From: Clostridia bacterium
Lineage (GTDB): Bacteria; Bacillota; Clostridia; Oscillospirales; Acutalibacteraceae
Direction of reading: 5' to 3'
DNA: 64,000 bases
Assembly: GCA_017549285.1 (NCBI GenBank)
Contig: JAFYVE010000030.1
Span: forward strand, 62,001 to 126,000
Below are positions 16,895-24,785 of this stretch, in pieces (position 1 is the first letter of the stretch; the number at the start of each line of letters is the position of its first letter). A program made the position numbers and the translations under genes. The notes below the pieces were generated by a model that did no database searches, had not been told where the DNA came from, and saw nothing but the letters and a program-made list of their open reading frames with translations.

Positions 16895-18037
16895 ATGAAA
16901 AAAATTGCAATTCTTGGTTCAACCGGCTCAATAGGCACCCAGTCAATTGATGTTGCCCTTAAACATAATTATAAAGTAACAGCTCTTACAGCCCACTCAA
17001 ATGCAAAACTCCTTGAGGAACAGGCAAGACTGTTAAACCCTGAAAAAGTAGCTCTTTTTGACGAAAAAGGTGCATCTGACCTGAGAACTGCACTCGCAGA
17101 CACAGATATAAAAGTTCTCGGAGGTGAAGACGGCATTATCGAATGTGCCGCAGAAACCGAAGCTGATACTGTTATCAATTCCGTTGTCGGCATGGCAGGT
17201 CTCAGACCCACTCTTGCAGTTATAAATTCCGGAAAAACGCTTGCACTTGCAAACAAGGAATCACTTGTTGCGGGCGGTCAGCTTGTTATGGATGCTGCAA
17301 AAAAGAACAATGTCGCAATTCTTCCCGTTGACAGCGAACATTCTGCTATTTTTCAGTGTCTTGAGGGAAAACCCTCAAACAAGGCGCTCAAAAAGATTAT
17401 TCTTACCGCATCAGGCGGTCCTTTCTTCGGAAAAACAAAGGAAGAAATGCAGAATATGAAAGCCGCTGATGCACTTAAGCACCCAAATTGGAGTATGGGT
17501 GCAAAAATTACAATAGACTCGGCAACAATGTTCAATAAGGGGCTTGAGCTTATTGAAGCTGTATGGCTTTTCGGCGTTACTCCCGATATGATTGACATTG
17601 TCGTGCACCGTGAAAGCATTGTTCATTCAATGGTTGAATACGACGACAATTCGGTCATTGCTCAGCTCGGTCTTCCTGATATGAGAATACCCATTCAGTA
17701 TGCTCTGACATATCCCGAGAGATATGAATCACCAACAGGTGAACTGAACTTTGCAAAGCTCGGCAAACTCACATTTTTTGAGCCTGATTATGAAACTTTC
17801 CGTTGTATCGATATATGCAGAAATTCAATCCTTCAAGGCGGTCTTATGCCCTCTGCCGTCAACTCTGCAAACGAAGAAGTCAACAGACTTTTCAGAGAAG
17901 GAAAAATCGGATTCAACGAAATTCCCGACCTTATCTTAAAAGGTGCTGCAGCAGCTCCCGTAAAGAGTGTGTTTACAGTTGACGATGTTTATGAAACTGA
18001 CAGGGTTGTCAGAGAATGCGTTATTTCAAGTATCTGA
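16895..18037 (+). CDS. dxr: 1-deoxy-D-xylulose 5-phosphate reductoisomerase
   Basis: Second step of the MEP isoprenoid pathway (DXP to MEP, NADPH-dependent); 380 residues. NADPH-binding ILGSTGSIGTQ begins at residue 5; ALANKESLVAGG, PVDSEHSAIFQ, LTASGGPF and NWSMGAKITIDSATMFNKG are the metal/substrate blocks. A GTG at 16886 is in frame but forms part of the GAGGTG ribosome site, so ATG 16895 is the start. The next gene begins 16 bases after its stop. Confidence 0.97.
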   Translation: MKKIAILGSTGSIGTQSIDVALKHNYKVTALTAHSNAKLLEEQARLLNPEKVALFDEKGASDLRTALADTDIKVLGGEDGIIECAAETEADTVINSVVGMAGLRPTLAVINSGKTLALANKESLVAGGQLVMDAAKKNNVAILPVDSEHSAIFQCLEGKPSNKALKKIILTASGGPFFGKTKEEMQNMKAADALKHPNWSMGAKITIDSATMFNKGLELIEAVWLFGVTPDMIDIVVHRESIVHSMVEYDDNSVIAQLGLPDMRIPIQYALTYPERYESPTGELNFAKLGKLTFFEPDYETFRCIDICRNSILQGGLMPSAVNSANEEVNRLFREGKIGFNEIPDLILKGAAAAPVKSVFTVDDVYETDRVVRECVISSI

Positions 18038-18053
18038 AAGGATTGAAATCCAA

Positions 18054-19145
18054 TTGAATTTTTTACCCTTAGCAATTAGCTTTTATGAAATATGGAATAA
18101 GGTATGGCCGGTGCTTATGGCAATACTCTTCTTCGGGCTTATAATAGGTCTTCACGAATTTGGTCACTTTATCTCAGCGAAGATATTCGGTGTCAGAGTA
18201 CACGAATTTGCACTGGGAATGGGACCCGCCATATTCAAAAAGAAAAAAGGCGAAACACAATATGCACTCAGACTTTTCCCTATAGGCGGATATGTCAATA
18301 TGGAAGGTGAAGATGAAGAAAGTGACGACGAGGGTGCATTCTGTAAAAAGAAATGGTGGAAAAAGCTCATTATCGTTGCTGCCGGTGCAATAATGAATCT
18401 GATTCTCGGCTTTATCTTTGTTGTAATTCTCACTTGTATGGATGACCTTGTAGGCACAACGCAGATTCACAGTTTTCACGAAAATGCAACAAGTGTACAG
18501 TATGGACTTGAAGTAAATGACACTATTAAAAAAATTAACGGTACAAACATTTATTCAAGCCGTGATATCAGCTATGCTCTACAGAGAGATGAAGACGGTA
18601 TTTATGACTTTATTGTTGACCGAAACGGTGAAAAAATCGAACTCAAGGACGTTCATTTTGAAACAAAGCCTTCAGAAAACGGTCATAATATTATCATTTT
18701 TGACTTTATTATTGTCGGTGTTGAGAAAACTCCGCTGAAAGTTATCTCAACAGCATTTCTTGACACAATTTCAACTGCAAGACTTGTATGGCTGACACTC
18801 TTTGACCTTGTGACGGGCCATTACGGATTAAACGACCTTTCAGGCCCCGTCGGTACTGTTTCAATTATTGCAGAAACAACATCTCAGGCTGTTGCAACCG
18901 GTGCAGGCTTTGATATGATTATTTATATTATGGCACTCATTTCAATAAATGTGGGTGTATTCAATCTGCTTCCCATTCCTGCCCTTGACGGCGGAAGACT
19001 GTTTTTTATCCTAATTGAAGCAGTAAGAAGAAAGCCCATTCCCGCAAAATATGAAGGTTATATTCACGCAGTCGGAATGGCTTTATTACTTCTTCTTATG
19101 GTTGTTATAACATTCAATGATATCAAAAATCTTATAATTAACTGA
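18054..19145 (+). CDS. rseP: Site-2 metalloprotease RseP/YluC family
   Basis: Intramembrane zinc protease of the M50B family, about 363 residues. HEFGHF in the first membrane helix is the HExxH zinc site, LPIPALDGGR in the third helix gives the zinc aspartate, and a PDZ domain lies between (residues ~125-205). The frame is open back into dxr, but no ATG lies upstream of the first helix; the best start is TTG 18054, 17 bases after the dxr stop with AAGGA ahead. ATG 18117 would remove the N-terminal outer segment. In Gram-positives the enzyme cleaves anti-sigma factors or pheromone signal peptides. Confidence 0.93.
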   Translation: MNFLPLAISFYEIWNKVWPVLMAILFFGLIIGLHEFGHFISAKIFGVRVHEFALGMGPAIFKKKKGETQYALRLFPIGGYVNMEGEDEESDDEGAFCKKKWWKKLIIVAAGAIMNLILGFIFVVILTCMDDLVGTTQIHSFHENATSVQYGLEVNDTIKKINGTNIYSSRDISYALQRDEDGIYDFIVDRNGEKIELKDVHFETKPSENGHNIIIFDFIIVGVEKTPLKVISTAFLDTISTARLVWLTLFDLVTGHYGLNDLSGPVGTVSIIAETTSQAVATGAGFDMIIYIMALISINVGVFNLLPIPALDGGRLFFILIEAVRRKPIPAKYEGYIHAVGMALLLLLMVVITFNDIKNLIIN

Positions 19146-19161
19146 TTCTGAAGGTGATTGT

Positions 19162-20217
19162 ATGTATACCAGACGTAAAGCAAAAGAAATAAAAATCGGT
19201 AATATAACAATCGGCGGAAATCACCCGATTGCTGTTCAGTCCATGCTGAATACTCTTGCATCAGATGCTGATGCCTGCGTTGAACAGGCGTTAAAACTTG
19301 AAAATGCAGGCTGTGAAATCATAAGAACAGCAGTGCCTGACCTTGACTGTGTAAAAACCGTATACAAGCTCAAGGAAAACCTTTCAATTCCTGTTGTTGC
19401 TGATATTCATTTCGACTACAGAATCGCTCTCGAATGTGCCGAAGCCGGTATTGATAAAATAAGAATCAATCCAGGCAACATTGGTTCAGATGACAGAGTC
19501 AAAGCCGTTGCAGACAAATGCAGAGAGAAGAATATTCCTATCAGAATCGGTGTCAATTCCGGTTCACTTGAAAAGGAAATTCTTGCTAAATACGGCTCAC
19601 CTACTCCCGAAGCTCTTGCAGAAAGTGCGCTCTATCACGCTTCACTTCTTGAAAAATTCGATTTTGATAATATCATTCTTTCTCTTAAATCTTCTGATGT
19701 AATGAAATCATTTGAAGCTTACAGCATTGTAGGTAAAAAATGCGATTACCCCTTACATATCGGAGTTACCGAAGCTGGCACTGAGAGAATGGGTATAATC
19801 AAGTCATCAGCAGGTCTTGGTGCACTTCTTCTTAACGGAATCGGTGATACAATGAGAATATCTCTCACAGCAGATCCCGTAAAGGAAATTTATGCGGCTT
19901 ACGATTTGCTAAAAGCATTAGGACTTCGCAATAATGGTATAAAATTTGTTTCCTGCCCCACCTGCGGAAGAACAAAAATTGACCTTATAAAGCTTGCAGG
20001 TGAAGCCGAAGAAATGCTAAAGAATTGCAACAAGGACATTACAGTTGCAATAATGGGTTGTATCGTAAACGGCCCCGGAGAAGCAAGAGAAGCCGATATA
20101 GGCATCGCAGGCGGAGACGGTTGCGGACTTATTTTCAAAAAAGGTGAAATACTCAGAAAAGTTCCGGAGGACAAGCTTCTTGAAGAACTTGTCAATGAAA
20201 TCAATAACTCTTTCTGA
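19162..20217 (+). CDS. ispG: 4-hydroxy-3-methylbut-2-enyl diphosphate synthase
   Basis: Penultimate MEP-pathway enzyme, a [4Fe-4S] protein of 351 residues. The cluster cysteines appear in SCPTCGR and MGCIVNGPGEA near the C-terminus. The N-terminal TIM barrel has VQSMLNT and ADIHFDYRIAL; GVTEAGT follows. The short one-barrel bacterial form (no insertion) is as expected. ATG 19162 follows AAGGTGATTGT. It closes the conserved core operon; the acyltransferase gene begins 11 bases later. Confidence 0.97.
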   Translation: MYTRRKAKEIKIGNITIGGNHPIAVQSMLNTLASDADACVEQALKLENAGCEIIRTAVPDLDCVKTVYKLKENLSIPVVADIHFDYRIALECAEAGIDKIRINPGNIGSDDRVKAVADKCREKNIPIRIGVNSGSLEKEILAKYGSPTPEALAESALYHASLLEKFDFDNIILSLKSSDVMKSFEAYSIVGKKCDYPLHIGVTEAGTERMGIIKSSAGLGALLLNGIGDTMRISLTADPVKEIYAAYDLLKALGLRNNGIKFVSCPTCGRTKIDLIKLAGEAEEMLKNCNKDITVAIMGCIVNGPGEAREADIGIAGGDGCGLIFKKGEILRKVPEDKLLEELVNEINNSF

Positions 20218-20228
20218 ACGGATAATAT

Positions 20229-21515
20229 ATGAAAAAACTAAAGAAAAACGTAAAAAACAAAACCTGGTTCAAGCTTGATAATGCAGGTACTGTCTTTCCG
20301 GGACAGAACACACAGACCTGGTCAAATGTTATCAGGGCTTCAATCAATCTGAAAGAAGAAGTTGACCCCGAACTACTTGCTATTGCTACTAAAAGATGTC
20401 TGCCGAGATTTCCTACTATGGCGGTCAGACTCCGTAACGGGTTTTTCTGGCATTATATTGAAAAAAATCCTGAGCCTCCCATCATTCTTCCCGATGCAAA
20501 CAATCCTTGTCTTCGAATAAAATTCAACGAAGATAACAGATATATGTTCAGGATGTTCTATTACAAAAACAGAATTTCACTTGAGATTTTCCACGCACTT
20601 ACTGACGGTTTCGGTGCCTGTGTTTTCCTTAACACAATCACAGCCGAATACTTGCGACTCAAAGGTTATGACATTCCTGTCGGCGGAATGGTGCTTGACA
20701 TCAATGAAGAACCAAAACCTGAAGAAATTGAAGATTCTTTCGTAAAGTATGCATCAAAAACAGGTAAAGAAAGATTACCTTTATTCAAAACCTATCATAA
20801 AATAGGCACAAGAATGCCGAAACATACAACAAACATCACAACCGGTTATCTTCGTGTAAATGAAGTCAAGGCAAAAGCAAAAGAATATGGTGTGACAATC
20901 ACAGAATACCTTGCAGGTATCCTTATGTATCTTCATATACAGTTCCAGAAAGCTGAGGGCAAAAAACAGAAAGATGTCTGTATGCAGATTCCCGTAAATT
21001 CAAGAAATCAGTTCCCATCCAAGACGCTCAGAAATTTTTCTGTCAACTATAATCTTCGAATTGATCCCAACTGGGGCGATTATACATTTGAGGAAGTCTT
21101 AAGACATCTTTCACTAAGCCTCAGGCTTACAAATAACCCGAAGCATCTTTCTGTTATGTTTGCAGCAAACCTTTCAATGGAAAAAAATCCTTTTATGAGA
21201 TTTTTACCATTAATTATCAAAGATTTGGCTGTCGGTCTTGTTTTTGCTTTCGGTGCAGAAAAAACAACTACATCCGTTTTCACAAACCTCGGTGTTGCAA
21301 AAGTGCCCGATGAAATGATGGAGCATATCGAAAGTATGGTTCTTATGCCAACCAGAGGACAGCTCAACGGAGCCAGAGTAGGTGCTGCATCAATCGGCAA
21401 TGTTATGGCTGTCACATTTTCAAATATGTATAAAGAAACCGACGTAGAAAGGGAATTTTTCCGATTCCTTGTCAGAGAAGGTATACACGTAAAAATCGAA
21501 AGCAATATGCAATAA
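20229..21515 (+). CDS. Condensation/CAT-fold acyltransferase (alcohol acetyltransferase-like)
   Basis: Protein of 428 residues with the chloramphenicol-acetyltransferase/condensation fold. The catalytic motif HALTDGFG (HxxxDG) lies near residue 122; VPVNSRNQFPS-like text IPVNSRNQFPSKTLRNF in the second half matches the family's solvent-channel region. It has no carrier-protein or adenylation domain nearby, so it is a stand-alone acyltransferase rather than part of an NRPS. It follows ispG closely and is paired with the zinc-ribbon membrane protein at 21527, 11 bases downstream. The acceptor might be a lipid, alcohol or glycan; unknown. Confidence 0.75.
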   Translation: MKKLKKNVKNKTWFKLDNAGTVFPGQNTQTWSNVIRASINLKEEVDPELLAIATKRCLPRFPTMAVRLRNGFFWHYIEKNPEPPIILPDANNPCLRIKFNEDNRYMFRMFYYKNRISLEIFHALTDGFGACVFLNTITAEYLRLKGYDIPVGGMVLDINEEPKPEEIEDSFVKYASKTGKERLPLFKTYHKIGTRMPKHTTNITTGYLRVNEVKAKAKEYGVTITEYLAGILMYLHIQFQKAEGKKQKDVCMQIPVNSRNQFPSKTLRNFSVNYNLRIDPNWGDYTFEEVLRHLSLSLRLTNNPKHLSVMFAANLSMEKNPFMRFLPLIIKDLAVGLVFAFGAEKTTTSVFTNLGVAKVPDEMMEHIESMVLMPTRGQLNGARVGAASIGNVMAVTFSNMYKETDVEREFFRFLVREGIHVKIESNMQ

Positions 21516-21526
21516 GGAGAAATAAT

Positions 21527-22234
21527 ATGTCTTACTGTGTAAATTGTGGTGTTGAACTGAGCGCTGGTACAAAAAAATGTTGCCTCTGTGATACCCCCGT
21601 TATAAATCCCAATGAAATTAAAGATACAGAATGCTCCCCTGCATTCCCAGAAAGAATTGCAATCCCACAATCATCAAAAAATAAATATGCAGCAATAATT
21701 ATTTCAATTTTATTACTTATTCCCAATGTTGTCTGTGTGATAACAAATTTCCTGTTTACTCCTGAATTACTCTGGAGCATTTATGTAGTTTCATCATCAG
21801 CTATGTTCTGGTTCCTTTTTGTTTTCCCGTTTATAATGAAAAGAAAATTACCTTACCTGATTGTAGCTGTTGATGCAATTGCTACTGCTGCATACATTTT
21901 TATTTTTTATTATTATAACTCTCCACGTACAGATAACTGGTTCTGGACTGTAGCACTTCCCATTGACATTGTGGTTTTTGTTTGTATAGCAATTCTAATT
22001 GCTTTCTTTTCAAAAGAACACACAAAAGCTGTTTCTGCAATAGCATTACTGACTTCTGTAACTGTACTTTGTATATTATTCTGTATGATAATCAATTTAC
22101 ACGCCTACTCAGTAATTGCAACTTATATAACAATGATTATTGGCATTTCAAGCTTTATTCTTCTTATCTTTTTTATTGCTGTTGAAAAGAATAAAAAACT
22201 TTATTCCTGGTTATCAAGAAAATTCTTTTATTAA
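21527..22234 (+). CDS. Zinc-ribbon polytopic membrane protein
   Basis: Protein of 235 residues with an N-terminal zinc ribbon, CVNCG...CCLCD (CxxC-x~14-CxxC, residues 4-24), followed after a linker by about six hydrophobic helices and a short basic tail. ATG 21527 follows AAGGAG, 11 bases after the acyltransferase; the two form a pair, likely a two-gene functional unit at the membrane. It resembles the DUF6320 type of proteins I know to sit beside such acyltransferases, but I could not check that. Function unknown. Confidence 0.7.
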   Translation: MSYCVNCGVELSAGTKKCCLCDTPVINPNEIKDTECSPAFPERIAIPQSSKNKYAAIIISILLLIPNVVCVITNFLFTPELLWSIYVVSSSAMFWFLFVFPFIMKRKLPYLIVAVDAIATAAYIFIFYYYNSPRTDNWFWTVALPIDIVVFVCIAILIAFFSKEHTKAVSAIALLTSVTVLCILFCMIINLHAYSVIATYITMIIGISSFILLIFFIAVEKNKKLYSWLSRKFFY

Positions 22235-22262
22235 AAGATAAATCCATTAACAAAAATTACAC

Positions 22263-22291
22263 TTGTAATTTTTTCTCAAATAATGCATAAT
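22263..22291 (+). promoter_or_regulatory. Predicted promoter of the dockerin lysozyme gene
   Basis: -35 TTGTAA (22263-22268), 17-bp spacer, -10 CATAAT (22286-22291) preceded by TG. The start of transcription would fall near 22298, inside the hairpin at 22289-22316. Confidence 0.5.
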
Positions 22292-22320
22292 AGAGATTGA
22301 TAATTCAATCTCTATTTTTT
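22289..22320 (+). terminator. Terminator of the pyrH-ispG-acyltransferase transcript
   Basis: Perfect 12-bp stem AATAGAGATTGA/TCAATCTCTATT with a TAAT loop and a six-base T-run. It ends only 17 bases before ATG 22338, so it overlaps the promoter region of the next gene. Confidence 0.85.
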
Positions 22321-22337
22321 ATGAGAAAGGAAAAAAA

Positions 22338-23936
22338 ATGAAAAGAATAACATCTTTTTTATTAACTCTGATTATTATTATTTCAACAAATATTTTCAGT
22401 TTTGCAGAATCAGAACAAAAAGCACATATAAACACCGGTAACCTCAGAGTTGATATGATTGGTCATGCAAAATCACAAATTGGCTATCAATCAACAGAAA
22501 CCGGATCAAAATTTGATTACATAACATCAAACAAAAGTGATAACTGGAGTGCTTCTTTTATTTCCTGGTGTGCATATTCTTCACTTATATCAGAGAAATC
22601 TGTTCCCAGAACTTCATCAATAACAGAACTTTATGAATTCTACATATCTGAAGAAAAATTATTTAAAGATAATAATCATATCCCTGTTGCCGGTGATATC
22701 ATTTTTATAAAAACAGATAATGAATTAAGCAATTGCGGTATAGTAACAAATTGTGATGATAACTATGTAACTGCTATTATTGGTGATGATGAAAACACAG
22801 TAAAGAAAAAAATGTATGACCTGAAACTTGAAAAAATAGCAGGTTATGCATCCCCCGATTACACTTTAAAAGCATATATAACAAAAGGAAACTATATTAC
22901 AACAGCTGAATTACTTAATTTCAGAAGTGCTCAGAATACTGATTCTGAAATAATTGATACCATCTCACTCGGAACAATACTCAATATAACCGAAATCAAC
23001 AACAACTGGGGCAAAACAACCTACAATGACAAAATCGGTTATGTAAGTATGGATTATGTATCAGAATATAATGCATTACATACCGATCCTGTTTTTTCTG
23101 TAAACTGGAACGTTATTGACATTTCAAAATATCAACCTGATATTGATTGGAATGAACTGAAAAATCAGGATATTGATGCAGTTATCTTACGTTTAGGCTT
23201 CAGAGCAACTAAAACTAAAGTTCTGTATGAAGATGAGAAATTCATTGAGCATTATAATAATGCAAAAAATGCAGGATTTCATATCGGATGTTATTTCTAT
23301 TCCGGAGCAACAACAAGTATTGAAGCTATTGAAGAAGCGAATTATATTGTTAATTACATTAAAACAAATAATCTGACTTTTGATATGCCTGTATATTGGG
23401 ATGTTGAAGATGATATCATCAAGGCAACCGGCAGAAAAAACATCTGCAAAATGACTGAAGATTTCTTCAACATAATGGACTATGCAAAAATATATTCAGG
23501 CGTTTATACAAGTTCTTCCTGGATGAAAGATTTTTTCAATCCGTCCTTATTTTCAGGACATGCTCTCTGGATTGCTGACTGGAGAGGCTACTGCGGATAT
23601 AAAGGTGATTACGGAATGTGGCAATATACCGAAAACGGTTCTGTTTCAGGTATAATCGGAGATGTTGATAAAAATTACTGTTACATTAATTACCCTGCTC
23701 TTATTTCAGAATTTAATTTTAATACTGTTATTCCCCCTGAAATAACCATTCTCAAGGGCGACATAAACAAAGACGGAAAAATCTCAGCATCAGATGCAAG
23801 AACAGTTCTTCGTGTTTCTGCAAAGCTTGAAGAAATGATTGAATCAGACAAAATTTATGCTGACTATAACAACGATGATAAAATCACAGCATCAGATGCA
23901 AGAATGATTCTCAGAAAAGCGGCAAACCTTGAATAA
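22338..23936 (+). CDS. Secreted GH25 lysozyme with degenerate CHAP, SH3 and dockerin domains
   Basis: Exported peptidoglycan hydrolase of 532 residues. Signal peptide 1-23; CHAP-like domain ~35-175; SH3b domain ~185-245; GH25 muramidase ~252-465 with DISKYQPDIDW and the catalytic pair in YWDVEDD; type I dockerin ~473-532 with two calcium repeats starting GDINKDGKISASDAR and ADYNNDDKITASDAR. The CHAP domain lacks its catalytic residues: Ser71 stands where cysteine is expected (NWSASFISWC) and Asn132 where histidine is expected (NCGIV). It may therefore only bind wall. The dockerin would dock it to a cohesin scaffold. Own promoter, own terminator. Confidence 0.92.
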   Translation: MKRITSFLLTLIIIISTNIFSFAESEQKAHINTGNLRVDMIGHAKSQIGYQSTETGSKFDYITSNKSDNWSASFISWCAYSSLISEKSVPRTSSITELYEFYISEEKLFKDNNHIPVAGDIIFIKTDNELSNCGIVTNCDDNYVTAIIGDDENTVKKKMYDLKLEKIAGYASPDYTLKAYITKGNYITTAELLNFRSAQNTDSEIIDTISLGTILNITEINNNWGKTTYNDKIGYVSMDYVSEYNALHTDPVFSVNWNVIDISKYQPDIDWNELKNQDIDAVILRLGFRATKTKVLYEDEKFIEHYNNAKNAGFHIGCYFYSGATTSIEAIEEANYIVNYIKTNNLTFDMPVYWDVEDDIIKATGRKNICKMTEDFFNIMDYAKIYSGVYTSSSWMKDFFNPSLFSGHALWIADWRGYCGYKGDYGMWQYTENGSVSGIIGDVDKNYCYINYPALISEFNFNTVIPPEITILKGDINKDGKISASDARTVLRVSAKLEEMIESDKIYADYNNDDKITASDARMILRKAANLE

Positions 23937-23942
23937 TTTGTA

Positions 23943-23975
23943 CAGACTGTTGAATTTTCAACAGTCTGATTTTAT
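23943..23975 (+). terminator. Terminator of the lysozyme gene
   Basis: Stem CAGACTGTTGA/TCAACAGTCTG (23943-23953, 23958-23968) with a 4-base loop, followed by ATTTTAT. Confidence 0.85.
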
Positions 23976-24023
23976 ATATAAAATTATTTTACACAAAAAA
24001 GTATAATTATATAAAATATTTAA

Positions 24024-24051
24024 TTGACAAAATACAAAATAATGGTATAAT
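24024..24051 (+). promoter_or_regulatory. Consensus promoter of the Crp/Fnr-ABC transporter unit
   Basis: -35 TTGACA (24024-24029), 16-bp spacer, -10 TATAAT (24046-24051): both hexamers match the sigma-A consensus perfectly. Transcription should start near 24058, in the middle of the palindrome that follows. Confidence 0.8.
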
Positions 24052-24070
24052 TGTATCATACGATACAATT
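24049..24070. promoter_or_regulatory. 22-bp palindromic operator, probably for the Crp/Fnr protein
   Basis: Perfect 9-bp arms AATTGTATC and GATACAATT around four bases. It overlaps the last bases of the -10 and the start site, in front of a Crp/Fnr gene. Size and symmetry fit a Crp/Fnr dimer site, and the position suggests autorepression rather than activation. Confidence 0.65.
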
Positions 24071-24083
24071 TTTGAGGTATTTT

Positions 24084-24752
24084 ATGAAAAAGTCTGTTAT
24101 AGAATCACTTTTACCATGTCCTCTTTTCAAAGGGGTCGGTGTTGATGATTTAAAAAAACTGACAAGTGAATATATGACCTTGAAAGTCTGTGACAGGAAT
24201 GAAATTATTATTTCCGAAAACAACTACACAAGAGCGCTCGGAATTATTATCAAGGGCTCTGCAACTGTCACAAAGCACAGCGGAGAAACATCAGTTCTTA
24301 TGAGTATTCTCGGCAAAGGCGACATTTTCGGAATGGCAACATTATTCTATGAAGAAGATAATTTCCTTACAGAAATCAGAGCTAAAGAAACTGTCACAAT
24401 TGCTGTTTTCGATAAAGAAAATGTCAGAAAAATGCTGTCACTTTATCCTAAAGTCAACGAAAACTATATCACAATACTTTCAGAGAAAATACATTTTCTC
24501 AATACCAAAATCAGCACTTATACAAGGGCAGAAACAATCACCAAGGTCGCTTTTTTTATTCTTCAGAACACTCCTGAAGGTAAAACAGAAGTCACGCTTC
24601 CCTACAATATCACAAAGTTTGCAGATGCACTCAATGTTGGCAGGGCCTCTGTCTACAGAGCTTTCGAAACTCTTGAAAATGAGGGTATAATCATCCGTGA
24701 CGGGAAAAAGATAATTATTATTGATTCGGATGCTCTGATAAAATATAAGTAA
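24084..24752 (+). CDS. Crp/Fnr-family transcriptional regulator
   Basis: Regulator of 222 residues. The N-terminal cyclic-nucleotide-binding-like beta barrel (residues ~15-120, with GKGDIFGMATLF) is followed by a dimerisation helix and a winged helix-turn-helix (TKFADALNVGRASVYRAFETLENEGII). Few cysteines are present (Cys12 and Cys32), with no FNR-type cluster motif. The open frame reaches to 24051, but ATG 24084 with GAGGT at 24074-24078 is the start; the longer frame would overlap the promoter. It heads the transcript with the ABC importer genes and is probably autoregulated through the palindrome upstream. Effector unknown. Confidence 0.92.
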   Translation: MKKSVIESLLPCPLFKGVGVDDLKKLTSEYMTLKVCDRNEIIISENNYTRALGIIIKGSATVTKHSGETSVLMSILGKGDIFGMATLFYEEDNFLTEIRAKETVTIAVFDKENVRKMLSLYPKVNENYITILSEKIHFLNTKISTYTRAETITKVAFFILQNTPEGKTEVTLPYNITKFADALNVGRASVYRAFETLENEGIIIRDGKKIIIIDSDALIKYK

Positions 24753-24785
24753 AAATGTCATAAATCACAGGAGGAATACAACACT

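Noticed and set aside
20229..21515. NRPS fragment
   Set aside because: Only a condensation-type fold is present, with no adenylation, carrier or thioesterase domain around it; a stand-alone acyltransferase explains it.
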